Shown here: positions 28,501 through 34,537 of the stretch, in pieces
How the letters are laid out: every line of letters starts with the position of its first letter
How positions within the stretch are numbered: the first letter of the stretch is position 1
NCBI GenBank assembly: GCA_000333855.2
Contig: CM007329.1
Span: 267,629-305,135 of the forward strand
Length of the DNA stretch: 37,507 bases
Direction: 5' to 3'
Origin: Endotrypanum monterogeii
Taxonomy: Eukaryota > Euglenozoa > Kinetoplastea > Trypanosomatida > Trypanosomatidae
Notes under the pieces: model-generated
What the model was told of the DNA's origin: nothing
The model's database searches: none
The model's input: only the letters and a program-made list of their open reading frames with translations
Translations under genes and position numbers: made by a program

Positions 28501-31500
28501 GCGTAAGTCGCCTCCTCCTCGGCATCACGCTCCCCGATGGACAGCGACGCGGGTTCTGTTGTGAGGGTGCTCTGAGCTGTCTTCGGGGCATCATCCTCGG
28601 TGGCTGCCCCCTTGCGTACTTGCCGGTGTGCGCGGTGGCGCTGCCACTGGCTACGCAACTCGCCTCCACAACGGAGGAGAAATGACGCAACCTCCAGCAC
28701 CACTGGCTTCAGCAGCGACACCGTGACCCCCATAGGCGTGTTGAGTCCCCCAGCTGCCGTCGCCGCCACATCAGCGCTCCAGAGATCCTCACCTGTACTG
28801 GCGGCAGAGGAGGGAAGGGGGAGTGGGGAAGCATGTACTCGAAGCGACGTGGTGACCTTGTCAAGGAGCGCCGCCGGTGCGCTATACAATCGAAGTGAGT
28901 GTGGCGTCGTCGGGGCGAGCAGCGACGCTCCGCCACCGCCGCCATCATCGATGGTGTTCAAGAAAGAAACCATTCCGCTCTCGGCACCGCACGGATTGAC
29001 GCTCTCCGTGAACTCATGCAACGAAGCCTCACCAGCGCGGCGGCCACGGCCACCACCGCCACCACCGCAGGCGCATCGCCACTGGTGCTGAGAAAGTCGC
29101 AGGCCCACTTGGGAAAGAGCGAGGAGTCGCATGTACTTTGCATGCTCCTCTGTCGGCTTCTCCGCCAGAGGCAGTGAGTTGATGGAGACGGCGAGTCCGT
29201 CCGAGTTGCTCAGTGTGTTCTCCATAGTGGAAAACGCGCGGAGCGTCACCGCCAACGCGCCCTCGTCATTAACAAGGCGATGCTGACGGCTTTGAAGCAT
29301 CACAGTTAGCACCAACACGCGGAGCAGCTCAATGCATCGTACGCCGATCTCTATCGCCAACAGTCGAGTCGAAGGCGCAGCTGAGGACGGTGACGACAGC
29401 GAGGGTTTGGTGCTGCTGCCTGTGACAGTTGTCGCCGCGGGTTTATTGGCTGCCACCATAGGATACAGCTGGGTGCACAACCACGACTCCAAGGCAACCC
29501 CGACGCGAACCGTGATGACAGGTTGTGAAGACGCCATGGCGAGAGTTCGGAACGCGGTCAGCAAGCGCTGCACCGCAACATCCACCACATCCAATGCACC
29601 ACGCGTTGAGAGCAAGGCAGCCGTTCCGGGTGGCATGAGCGATGACGACAGGAAGAGCGTTTCCCATGTGAGATTGCGACTGAGGCAGCGCATATCTGCT
29701 GCGTTGTATAGAAAGCACCGTTGCGTGAGTACCATCGGCGTCGACCGATCTGTTACAGGTGCCAGGGACATGTCGAGAGCCACTGCCTTGAGTATCTTGG
29801 ACACATTGGTGTTGGTAGAGTCTGTCAATGTGCTCATCGAGTCTGCCACCGTACATGAATCCCCGAGGCCGTGGGTGGCAAGTACTTCCACGCACTCGTC
29901 CAAGTGTAATGATTTGCCTACATCACGCAGCACGGCCGCGTGTGTGAGAATACTCAACTGGGTGCCGCCGCCACAGAACGTCGATGACATTGACGGTGAG
30001 GCGGGGGTCTCTGAGCCGGCCGGTGGGATCTCCGTCGCGGCCACTGCGGCACCGTGGAGCAGTACCTCCAAAGCCTCGACACAGCCTCGGAACACCGCAT
30101 GCGACGGGTGCGTGTGCAAGCCTGCCAAGGGAGCAGGTGCACAAGTACCCGCCGACATGGATAGCCCCACCTCGCTGAAGCTGGCCATTGTGGAAGCTTG
30201 ACTGCCCGGGCCCTTAATGGACTTGCGCTCCGCGCTATCCTTTACGCCGACGCTAGAAGTGCGTTTTGAGAGGCTCTGCCGCCTCTCGGAGAGCGGTGAC
30301 CCACCGCTCTCATAGGCACCGTTGTCGTTCGTGCCGTCTATTCTGCCTGTGGAGCGCGGCACTCCGCCAGCAGCCTCTATGCTGGTGACCAGCTGCAATA
30401 TCACATCCAGGGCCACGTGGGGAAAGCGTGCTGCCGCTACTGCAACACTTGGGTGCGAGTGGGCGATATTCTTTGGCAGAAAAGGCACCGACGCCCCTCG
30501 TCCAGATGATTCCCCTGCTAGCTCGGCTGACTCCTCCGCGGCCTTCTCCGGCTTGCGCTTCCCCGACCCCGCAGCACTGCCACTCGAACTGCCACCCTTG
30601 CCCTTCCTGGGTGACTTCTCCGCGAATGACGCTGTCCTTGGTAGCTTGGAGCCTGAGTTAGACATCGATCTGAAACTGCCGACTTTCGTCCCGTCACCAG
30701 CAGTGTCGCCCAGCGTGCTTCCGTCGTCGTACTGCACATCGCTGGTCGCGGCGGAGCGCAGCGCCTCAGCTGCCTCCCACTTGCCACCGAGAAGTGCGCA
30801 CTGCTGTTGCACCTGCGCCATGCAGGTCCATAAGATGATGAGTACTCGGGTGCCAGTCACTCTAGAAGCGGGGGGGGCAAATGAGTGATTGCGCTGCAGT
30901 GCGGAACGCTTCGGCGACGTCATCGTCGATCCCTGTAGGGAAAGAAAATGCATTACAGTTTGCTGGACCACGGCATTGATGGCAGCCATCGCTGAGTTGG
31001 CCGTTGCGGGTGCACCGGTGGAGCCGGACACCAAGTCGACAGCGCTCTCCTGGGCCGACACTTTCGCTGACATCTCCGCTGCTAACGACAGCTGCGTCGA
31101 AGAAAATATTCCGTCCTGCGACATGCCGGCTCTCCACATGGAAACGAGGAGATTTGCAGCGCACTGCTGCACCGCCATTTCCAAGAGGTACAACGAGGAT
31201 GCAGGGGGCGGTACCGGGTCGAGGAACTCCAGCTCCATCAGCTGCAGGACCTGGTACAGAGCTCTCTGCGCAACCCCGAGAGCGGCAGAGGCCCATGATG
31301 GATCCTCCTGCAGGTGCACAAAGCAGCTCTGGAGAAGCGCGTATTCGCTCAGGCGCCACGGAAGATATTCGACGGTGGCCAACGGAAAGCATGTCTTCTC
31401 GCCGCCGCTGGTCGGGGAATTGGCGATGCTTGCCAGGGCAGGCGCAGAGCTGTGTGTATTCGAGAGATGTAGCTCTGACATAGACAGTGACGTACTAAGG

Positions 31501-33209
31501 GCTTCGGTGAGGCGGCGTGTGACAGAGCTAGCAACATCCTGGCCATACGTCTCAGACGGAGAGGGGGACGCCGCCGCCGTGGCGGCCATCGCGGAGGATA
31601 GGTAGTCAAGCAGCCGCTGACCCATGTTAGCCACGTACTGGCGCATTGCGAAAAGCACAGGTGCGGCCGTGTCCTCGACCGCGTAGACGTGCGGGCCACC
31701 CTCGCCGACATTCATGGGTGCATTGTCCGCCGAGTCCGGGGACGAGGGCGACTCTCTTGGAGGAACCTCGAGCAAATCAACTAGGCGGTAGCCCGCAACC
31801 AGGATCGCGTTGAGTGTCTTTGGCCGCGCATCGGTAGCAGGCCCGACGTCCTCCTTCAGCCTCGCCGCCTCACGTTTTAATATGCTGGCTGCGTTGAAAG
31901 GTGGGGTGCGCAATACGCGTTGCTGAAGCTCCACCAACTGCTCCACACACGTGCACGCCTCCAGAGCTGTCGAAAGACCTGTGGCATCGCCGTAAACATC
32001 GGACAACATGAGCTCACCAAAGCGTATATAGAGCGTGAGAGCATGATAATGTACTACACACCTGTGCACGAGCAGCACCAACGGCATCGGAACATCCGGT
32101 GCGAAAACGTCGATGCTGTCACTCAGAGGGATGCCATCATCCACGTTTCCATCCTCTCCAGGTGCCCTGATACCGCTGCCGCTGTTGCCAGCCTTGTCAG
32201 CGACAGAAACCCGCTTCCGGTCTTCACGGCCACGCCCTCCAGCCACGCTGTGGCGCAAACGACGAGCTGTACGTGAGGAGGCTGACGTAGCCTCTGTCGA
32301 GCCTGGCAACGCGCCACTAGAATTCTGAGGTAGGTGAGCATCTGCTGGTTGTTGTTGCTGCTGTTTTTGTTGCTCGACGCAACGAGGTAGCAATTGCTCA
32401 TGAGAAGCGATGTCATGGGCGATGGGCTGTAGGAAGAAAGACTGCGCGTCGTTGCCCAGCCCTGCCTCAGCGAGGGTCGTAGCGTATCGGAGACAGTCTT
32501 GAATGAAAACTAGAGAGGCACTAAGTCGTCGCAGGTTGGCGCTTGCTTTATGTATTCCTGTGTTACTGCGCGTTGACCTTGTAGTCAATACAGTGTTCAT
32601 CGTTGAGGCCGTTTGACCCAAGTCACGCGCAGACAACACCCCTGAGGAATGGGTGTCCAAGAAGTGATGGGGCCCCGGCGAGGGAGAGAGCGACTCGGCC
32701 CTCGAGGCAGAGTCGGCTGCCCCTCTGCGAGCACCAGCACTGCCCCTGCGCGGCGGTGCCGCCGCTGCGCTAGGTATTGTAGATATGGCAGGCAGAGTCG
32801 TCGCGAAACCCTTGTCAGCACCTTTCCGAGTAACTGAAACCACGGCATCGGCGTCGTCGTCCACCGAGGACACCTGCGCCGTCATCAGGATGGCGCACTG
32901 AAGTCTTTTCGTCAGCTCATTCAGACGAGTGCGGGACTGCTTCACATTTGGCGCCCTCTTGGCGCTGACCCCGTGAAATGTTCGCTGCGACCCCCCACCA
33001 GCACCATCGCCCTTTGGAGGCCTCACTGGGACAAGTCTGGCGGCAGGCTCCGCTGCGGTATCGACTACATTGCTCGCCGCCATGGTAGCCACAGCAGAAC
33101 CCACATGTCTTCGGAGTGGCAATGTGGCTGGTGCCGTAGGCTGCATGCTGCCGAGATACAGATACAGCTCCTCCTCCAGCTGGCGTCGCGCTTCTTCCAG
33201 GAGCACCAT
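16524..33209 (-). CDS. Giant 5,561-residue protein, possible CFAP54-like axonemal central-pair protein
   Basis: A single uninterrupted frame of 16.7 kb (start MVLLEEARRQLEEEL, ending in seven Gln and Pro). Helical stretches rich in Leu/Ala alternate with Ser/Gly/Ala low-complexity linkers. The strongest clue is at about 3370-3495: LGECLYEKGNLYCALSRL and AAKCWTDALDCF resemble the TPR-like workload repeats of CFAP54, a roughly 3,000-residue protein of the C1d projection of the central pair. I hold this assignment tentatively; CFAP46 or a Leishmania-specific scaffold are alternatives. Other landmarks are a nine-Gly run near 2525 (GGC codons, 25610-25635), a basic block followed by acidic residues near 2700-2742 (KKKKG... 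DDDD), a Trp/Arg patch WWRRRRAARTLLHRY near 2777 and a charged coiled coil near 5410-5450. No signal peptide or membrane span was seen. The frame extends 39 codons upstream through a TA repeat and is rejected there; an AG at 33230-33229 follows a C/T tract 19 bases before the ATG. Confidence 0.8.
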   Translation of the reverse strand: MVLLEEARRQLEEELYLYLGSMQPTAPATLPLRRHVGSAVATMAASNVVDTAAEPAARLVPVRPPKGDGAGGGSQRTFHGVSAKRAPNVKQSRTRLNELTKRLQCAILMTAQVSSVDDDADAVVSVTRKGADKGFATTLPAISTIPSAAAAPPRRGSAGARRGAADSASRAESLSPSPGPHHFLDTHSSGVLSARDLGQTASTMNTVLTTRSTRSNTGIHKASANLRRLSASLVFIQDCLRYATTLAEAGLGNDAQSFFLQPIAHDIASHEQLLPRCVEQQKQQQQQPADAHLPQNSSGALPGSTEATSASSRTARRLRHSVAGGRGREDRKRVSVADKAGNSGSGIRAPGEDGNVDDGIPLSDSIDVFAPDVPMPLVLLVHRCVVHYHALTLYIRFGELMLSDVYGDATGLSTALEACTCVEQLVELQQRVLRTPPFNAASILKREAARLKEDVGPATDARPKTLNAILVAGYRLVDLLEVPPRESPSSPDSADNAPMNVGEGGPHVYAVEDTAAPVLFAMRQYVANMGQRLLDYLSSAMAATAAASPSPSETYGQDVASSVTRRLTEALSTSLSMSELHLSNTHSSAPALASIANSPTSGGEKTCFPLATVEYLPWRLSEYALLQSCFVHLQEDPSWASAALGVAQRALYQVLQLMELEFLDPVPPPASSLYLLEMAVQQCAANLLVSMWRAGMSQDGIFSSTQLSLAAEMSAKVSAQESAVDLVSGSTGAPATANSAMAAINAVVQQTVMHFLSLQGSTMTSPKRSALQRNHSFAPPASRVTGTRVLIILWTCMAQVQQQCALLGGKWEAAEALRSAATSDVQYDDGSTLGDTAGDGTKVGSFRSMSNSGSKLPRTASFAEKSPRKGKGGSSSGSAAGSGKRKPEKAAEESAELAGESSGRGASVPFLPKNIAHSHPSVAVAAARFPHVALDVILQLVTSIEAAGGVPRSTGRIDGTNDNGAYESGGSPLSERRQSLSKRTSSVGVKDSAERKSIKGPGSQASTMASFSEVGLSMSAGTCAPAPLAGLHTHPSHAVFRGCVEALEVLLHGAAVAATEIPPAGSETPASPSMSSTFCGGGTQLSILTHAAVLRDVGKSLHLDECVEVLATHGLGDSCTVADSMSTLTDSTNTNVSKILKAVALDMSLAPVTDRSTPMVLTQRCFLYNAADMRCLSRNLTWETLFLSSSLMPPGTAALLSTRGALDVVDVAVQRLLTAFRTLAMASSQPVITVRVGVALESWLCTQLYPMVAANKPAATTVTGSSTKPSLSSPSSAAPSTRLLAIEIGVRCIELLRVLVLTVMLQSRQHRLVNDEGALAVTLRAFSTMENTLSNSDGLAVSINSLPLAEKPTEEHAKYMRLLALSQVGLRLSQHQWRCACGGGGGGRGRRAGEASLHEFTESVNPCGAESGMVSFLNTIDDGGGGGASLLAPTTPHSLRLYSAPAALLDKVTTSLRVHASPLPLPSSAASTGEDLWSADVAATAAGGLNTPMGVTVSLLKPVVLEVASFLLRCGGELRSQWQRHRAHRQVRKGAATEDDAPKTAQSTLTTEPASLSIGERDAEEEATYATVVLYVLASVWRSGASGCRRGMQLADSRCVASLVRSVESGFLGLIPALPSSSAAPAEEPGTSIPLAQLARLIRHGVTARRLADRVRGHLQHRVESLLARTEAVAGVPRRHVVYGTDAPAQVCPAVKTRVKDAPAEAKPPSNHGQLTVVRDALTELTSLWVTVRWHLARLRAYQGAYGSHMMDLETLHGRHEKQEVYGRATEKELRILRTLEQATPVLPISAKDEELRLRNWVAEQRQRLSAQSQSRMTAPMCTSLLLLDALVCTALVPLNTANPSAQQKLLDEAIRYMRQAEEDVDAKKQGKRHPGAHVALLKSRSSTATEVRVLYTPLLLWCYISEAANVYGTREQADHVRAVLDSQVLQERSDNLSSSHNDGIATVVTMSFIQRLMLQPKWTALQASSTTTLLAYCRALSSMAAAATSKGAFGSDALGTLQGVYRLVLALRIQGMSSASEMYNCGAGDSRKRGGAPPTGKSETPASPPAVSAFISLPLAVDTAQQLVSALSNYFSCSNGHNESRRTPPTAAAPLLLPPLVALCEVLLALFPSSPQWADAAVQLLAVRVLTIFKDQLRYLVSSTVAALGAAGCSPFMADPLLRLLWVTVVHVWNSIFCSPNVRQHRFRLAAVQETLWTRRVLDGHQSLMMEQQRKTQLAEATASADTGPKGGGGGKSGRHGRSSRGASSEASASAHADSFTPESSRPHLECPGLAYLALEDTMDDGARGQRGHEVKGDAPDGSNFPGGSSVTPSLPAAAATGAADSLNRRTVSELSTISMHTSVPAELVELLEEVLFHMPALWPLIFSVGMDGGATADADAGTEGVVASTSLEAVGTMTSTQQHKKSREGAEEAEQSPQQPLLNSPADFMRCASQDAARVLRSQTTASMMDVPLPTSTSPSKQSSLQRLYGLPAVYSDVTSALRQYSAMVKRFAGSGSSAAAGSGGISGTRGIGGSRGHVGGSAGGGGGGGGAVSSILLDTLSKYKDDPAYAKLAVHVVQEMLTMCSDAEDNVSHGTGGGGGATSSILSTNSATAAAAAARKRHMVSSNAVADLGLVPITTRSTSVAAAGMIIADARQIIDAVRGQVTQNRLSISSFLNTMNREMQAWLTCGGYTHSSSALQPAAVGGAGEGALSAAALAGKRDAGKAAGGKKKKGASRGAARRGKAGKSGGQESDDDDADAEARDAVNGTPAYTTVTRLWSPVEEQSLKLLTCAIAWWRRRRAARTLLHRYTQYNMAFMAQLHLYEATLLHMGAVAQHTAAAHERQMRGVLGLVNGQVKGEVDLRGNAIPEKKTSASSQAASSASAANTQAGPTGSNGVEKQQSSGSGSGTTAEALEGLSQITVELLRHCARAALLFEYLWLPLRVHTAVQLAVQHLQQLRVTLPQEKGLSASSPASLTALVRQLLAAPLFCMAAVQHGYWDARRDVHAGILQPSVMKVGADVSWHRRFRFHQNVPSLFSSATLCGQHEELQSTQEARIRAQRLRQHKQLQLRMCIEAEAATRSEAERDEVKAKVHILHKAQELLPELRQNTATKAIVLEAADLLRFSPGDCSDRLSRSGSVQRRMNALQSISVPNREAVHAAALFATTTIQYFTFEGVPRCCDAAAAVGAASATATMGSQRGSGQKVAGGADTSDSSGAGGTKRRAVIEAANYGRGMRESTLVEQVICLGSIFAPLQPMRWESAYRIAQDLTAGRYAGELLPLIINVEKIVRGKPLPETEEAYHQAMRNVPEGLKLLRAARAACAQLSVSEMQAFHTHPKQHGQLLPFPASGASTSSQAVLARGAITRETRSSFRSMIQQYERVATSLRRARLLQPLGECLYEKGNLYCALSRLDEAAKCWTDALDCFLGTPNALEDWHRHRVMPPAPPSGPRRLEDLLWITAALSALTNHAFLTDTPRATAASLLCALLVHQHWQLPGVVSSVSAFDNESHPNTAADRPPPLPLAQYGLLDVHYLSASLSSALRPNVVGMRQQRAPTGLPGALADVTRDLISAAQRLLVNSPYACYSGEAAVLAAFCDFVATVVLQSVELTVEARLVRAAAAAHLGTFSVAMRHIYSLCVGAGLPQPMSALLEVGESLPGFYSLGCAAAQPVGVTTTALAFLSPASPQPSNSATVPFLFYKDDENPSSLHNTAAVRTFLAACLPGFPLDSAVKLSGVPGSKEGDIFSRLPLTTGVLASAALEERYGACLTRRLLLGIAEMFVRLGTHDPAFLLLAGSSLTTLASAISPPLMPSNSSAAANLAGSTNNSPPSRSLSSVTTVSVRSASSGGRSSPPMPSSAAATARSDRSTNACVEACCYAGVLLQSLASADVCWVLTGQPAPSSVSEGGSSPARSLSNPGAATGSSSHAPKTRGGASAQGAAAAVTSVPSEGKQVSTITDRSSEKAPGSPCAAWLGTLGAIRQQALLLMAQLLTAQGEYSAGVHWLTASIVELSEARQSAVSLVPVSSDVISTTAHATSRSRVAQPSGAPAAAPAPKPLAPSPPSLKGLGFQDSDQALARFLFGFHYWVCVWLLICRCYSHLRRYPQLEEAARTQGLHLCTTFGVEGVKKCDNDDVDSKGGSSTFRDASYWTAFQLYRIYALTQLGRMREAAEIVAALELSHRAAAPTSSAGVVTADRPSMALSEDRCITLSALRWWRAHQGEPCESILSRDDIIELTRLATLKHGVLPWTPLTCVPSPSPSSAAVSESMAFQRRHYTLVSPCAYSILPSVVLSRFALTAKLWGLHDAMNRYAWMQLQQHQQLASSMLATPPYPSNKTEANSSKGPQGSHASLPRFTKPHHKGAIQNTIHEPALAVSTFGAPAPAISGAAASLVQAIEAVSPQYDTAVHSSCWFESQLWVAQLRVREVCTHLVRAARAGEDVGRAESGISDTPMDRNDSAPVAAQTELSPILSSREDVLRALPPLVRDVCDDLLRVLNCCVELPVQRHSYVRTILLDLARVVSTYARFLRARRHDTPVIQGIHPMLADTRSETGLVSQLDAIASACVLLAGLVSDMERRVRTGADSLRGYATYSRVAAAAASLSEANTGGQGQTPWPELLWAALQRTQDTVGRLTPSTQNSNPDGSGIAASADVVSHPFYSNMSAQQQMQLLSPGTGTAPLGSSTGTEPDRGSSGSRIHKNAAKGSSPSTPSGAPSTVNDTQASQLSVPMMALTYAMLCDEAAAAQVLTPVTDALEHDVARQLLTRHLQRLSTPVNCTYLCYRDDERQALLESLGAMLAQQQVPQPQSSRRGGGGSASHSRRAGPASSASLAHAATAGGGSGVGNAALGVRMTEVDVWKALAPPLLLTQVPATFFSVLGADVLGAPLYNSVAASAALCVVGGTGAVGGAATTTGRGTTDASSTLRVRSPSLRGSVQESRWQLCLSVSPLQDAEVATAPPALAPSTVASSLENCALLPPSSVLTAAAASGENGGVGVTGAALSSSPSIPATSSSRGRGSSRQPNLGGSSNTSSIHGGRVSGQVSLLASMVAGGSDRGGGGSGGAWWPPIIAGAVNATREILVPSTNWAYLDLIQHRQQQQLQRQHRMSKLDSDGAVKGPPSPSLALPSAHVARNTRKASRKESVISPSANVAVLGGGGNGGGVLGVASHKNDSVALACEPAPLRWSCVSFEVSGSTLRILRRHLRAVRACMRRIEVEESLGTRPSEAAAFHKSRRLSDVSSRRTEDTASGSAGVVSPTANTAETHAPRKKDDHSAILSPVAAGANIADTDAASDHAAVARQALAAAVAQAQTALRSRVLAGGGGTGGVAAGINTMPPSLQQGSAADGSARTGVSGNHPGGLSSTGTATVPGVTPATSPAASSGRKAANKGNGAGRGPLHGSTNSGAGGTDGLNARAYVTHDDLADAARSQRVIERRQKLRQLEEELDEAKSSLLMELLEAIVSAAYESSLYASSEGTILDEARIEADVQRLLPRCALSSDVIGFLEEWMGAHDVVNIYGRAVHHETNGSDDRDDNADGDDSCSGRSRATSIRFYNAGLHEWMQRISRYIVEQQQQQQQP
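25610..25635. repeat. Coding (GCC)n trinucleotide repeat
   Basis: Twenty-six bases of pure GCC/CCG repeat inside the giant gene encode a run of glycine on the minus strand near residue 2525. Neighbouring CAG/CTG (16530-16551, poly-Gln C-terminus) and CCA repeats (18077-18098, Gly) show that triplet expansion is recurrent in this gene. Confidence 0.9.
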
Positions 33210-33228
33210 TGTACACCACCGTCGTCGT

Positions 33229-33258
33229 CTGCGTGTACAGATTGGGGAGAAGAAATAA
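33229..33258 (-). promoter_or_regulatory. Candidate spliced-leader acceptor for the giant gene
   Basis: Directly after the TA repeat, the minus strand reads TTTATTTCTTCTCCCC and then reaches ACGCAG with the AG at 33230-33229. This would give a 19-base leader before the ATG at 33209 and remove the repeat from the mRNA. Confidence 0.5.
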
Positions 33259-33298
33259 ATATATATATATATATATATATAAATATATATATATATAC
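33257..33298. repeat. (TA)n tract upstream of the giant gene
   Basis: About 42 bases of alternating AT with two AAA interruptions, immediately upstream of the proposed acceptor. It is open in the gene's frame and would encode an Ile-Tyr repeat, which is why the annotated start must lie downstream of it. Confidence 0.9.
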
Positions 33299-33427
33299 AG
33301 TGGGTGTGGGTGTGGCACAAGGGCAATTTCGAGGGCGAATAGTGAAGAAAAAAAAAGCGACCCTGACAGACAGCTGTTGCGGGGAAGAGGGGGAGGGGGG
33401 GGTTGTGTAAGGGAAGGGGACAGAAAT

Positions 33428-33428
33428 G

Positions 33429-33456
<28 letters not shown>
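33428..33456. repeat. (TA)n tract
   Basis: Uninterrupted alternating TA, about 29 bases, in the OPB 3' flank. Confidence 0.9.
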
Positions 33457-33459
<3 letters not shown>

Positions 33460-33694
33460 TACTTTACATGTAACGGAAGAGGGCAAGACGCGTGCGAAAA
33501 GAAAGGACAACGACTGCCACAATCACTACGCAGCAGCTTGGACCCTGGACAGGCGACCGGTGCTTAGAAGATGCTCTCCACCGACACCGAGAAACCCCTC
33601 ACCTAAACAGAGGAGAAAACAAAACGGAAGCACGCGAGTGCTCTGCACGGCTGTGTAACTCGAGAGAGCCCCTGAGCGTGTCCGTCTGTGTATC

Positions 33695-33712
33695 TGTGTG
33701 TGTGTGTGTGTG
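33695..33712. repeat. (TG)n tract
   Basis: Uninterrupted alternating TG on the plus strand, so CA in the transcript, followed by a G-run. Confidence 0.85.
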
Positions 33713-33834
33713 CGGGGGAGGGGTTACGACTGCTGCTCCCCCCTGGTGATTGTGATACTCGAACGGGTAATGATGCGAGTAGAGTGCATATAAAGACGTT
33801 ACGTGCTGAGGCGACCTACTCCTGTCAAGGACAA

Positions 33835-33866
33835 TGTGTGTGTGTGTGTGTGTGTGTGTTTGTGTG
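33835..33866. repeat. (TG)n tract
   Basis: About 32 bases of TG with one TTTG interruption, in the OPB 3' flank. Confidence 0.88.
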
Positions 33867-33946
33867 CAGGGGGAAGGATGCTTGTGTTTGCAATCTATTC
33901 TTTTTAAAGAAAAGGAAATGTGAAATTGTTAGGCAACGTGCCATCA

Positions 33947-33971
33947 ATATATATATATATATATATATATA
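33947..33971. repeat. (TA)n tract
   Basis: Uninterrupted alternating AT, about 25 bases, in the OPB 3' flank. Confidence 0.88.
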
Positions 33972-34485
33972 GTGTAGGTGTACATGCATATACGTGTACA
34001 CATGATGCCCAAAAAACAAGGCGGGAGATTGACGCGGAGAACGGGAAAACCCGGTAAAAGAAAAGGTGGAGGAAGTGCAGAGCATGTGGAGAGAAAAAGC
34101 CGTGGCGGATGTGGGAAATGGGGGAAGTGGAAGGGAGGCAACAAAGCGGCGAAGGCGCATCCACACTCACACGCGCACATGCGCCTTCTCCAACAGGGGA
34201 GGGAGAGGGCGGGTCCATGGTTGCATGAGGCAGTATGGATTGGGGTTGTCACAGTTCTATTAGATGTTTGCTACAGAAAAATAGATCCGATAAGATGGGA
34301 AGGTGGGGAGGGGAATGACCGCATCTCGCTCTATAATATGCGGTAGGGAGGGGGGGAAGAGGGAGGGACTGAGAGAGATTAGTGAAATGATAGACACCGC
34401 TGGCTATGCGTGCTGGATGACCAACTCGGCGTTGATCCTCCTGCCTCACCACACACCCCATCCTGTTCTCTACATTGTGGAATAA

Positions 34486-34508
34486 ACACACACACACACA
34501 CACACACA
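34486..34508. repeat. (CA)n tract just after the OPB stop
   Basis: About 23 bases of alternating CA on the plus strand (TG in the mRNA), lying 30-52 bases downstream of the OPB stop codon, in its 3' UTR. Confidence 0.88.
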
Positions 34509-34537
34509 TGTACACGTGTCGCCTCTATGCGCAAATA

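Larger units (their letters stand above)
33210..34537. other. Intergenic region, oligopeptidase B to giant gene
   Basis: At 1.3 kb this is the longest spacer, holding the OPB 3' UTR (right) and the giant gene's leader (left). It contains three TA tracts (33257-33298, 33428-33456, 33947-33971), two TG tracts (33695-33712, 33835-33866) and a CA tract (34486-34508), besides purine-rich stretches. The open frames here, such as a basic plus-strand frame at 33978-34346, are translations of purine-rich or repeat sequence with no family resemblance. No RNA gene was recognised. Confidence 0.6.

Noticed and set aside
29332..30201. Plus-strand open frame of 289 codons
   Set aside because: It is antisense to the giant gene with no recognisable domain. 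The minus-strand frame is uninterrupted for 16.7 kb, so this is a compositional shadow.
33210..33326. Extension of the giant protein by 39 residues through the TA repeat
   Set aside because: It would encode an Ile-Tyr repeat from a microsatellite. The acceptor at 33229 and the ATG at 33209 explain the start better.
33978..34346. Basic plus-strand frame of 122 codons in the OPB 3' flank
   Set aside because: It translates purine-rich repeats into Lys/Arg/Gly, runs against the array direction and has no acceptor signal or homology.
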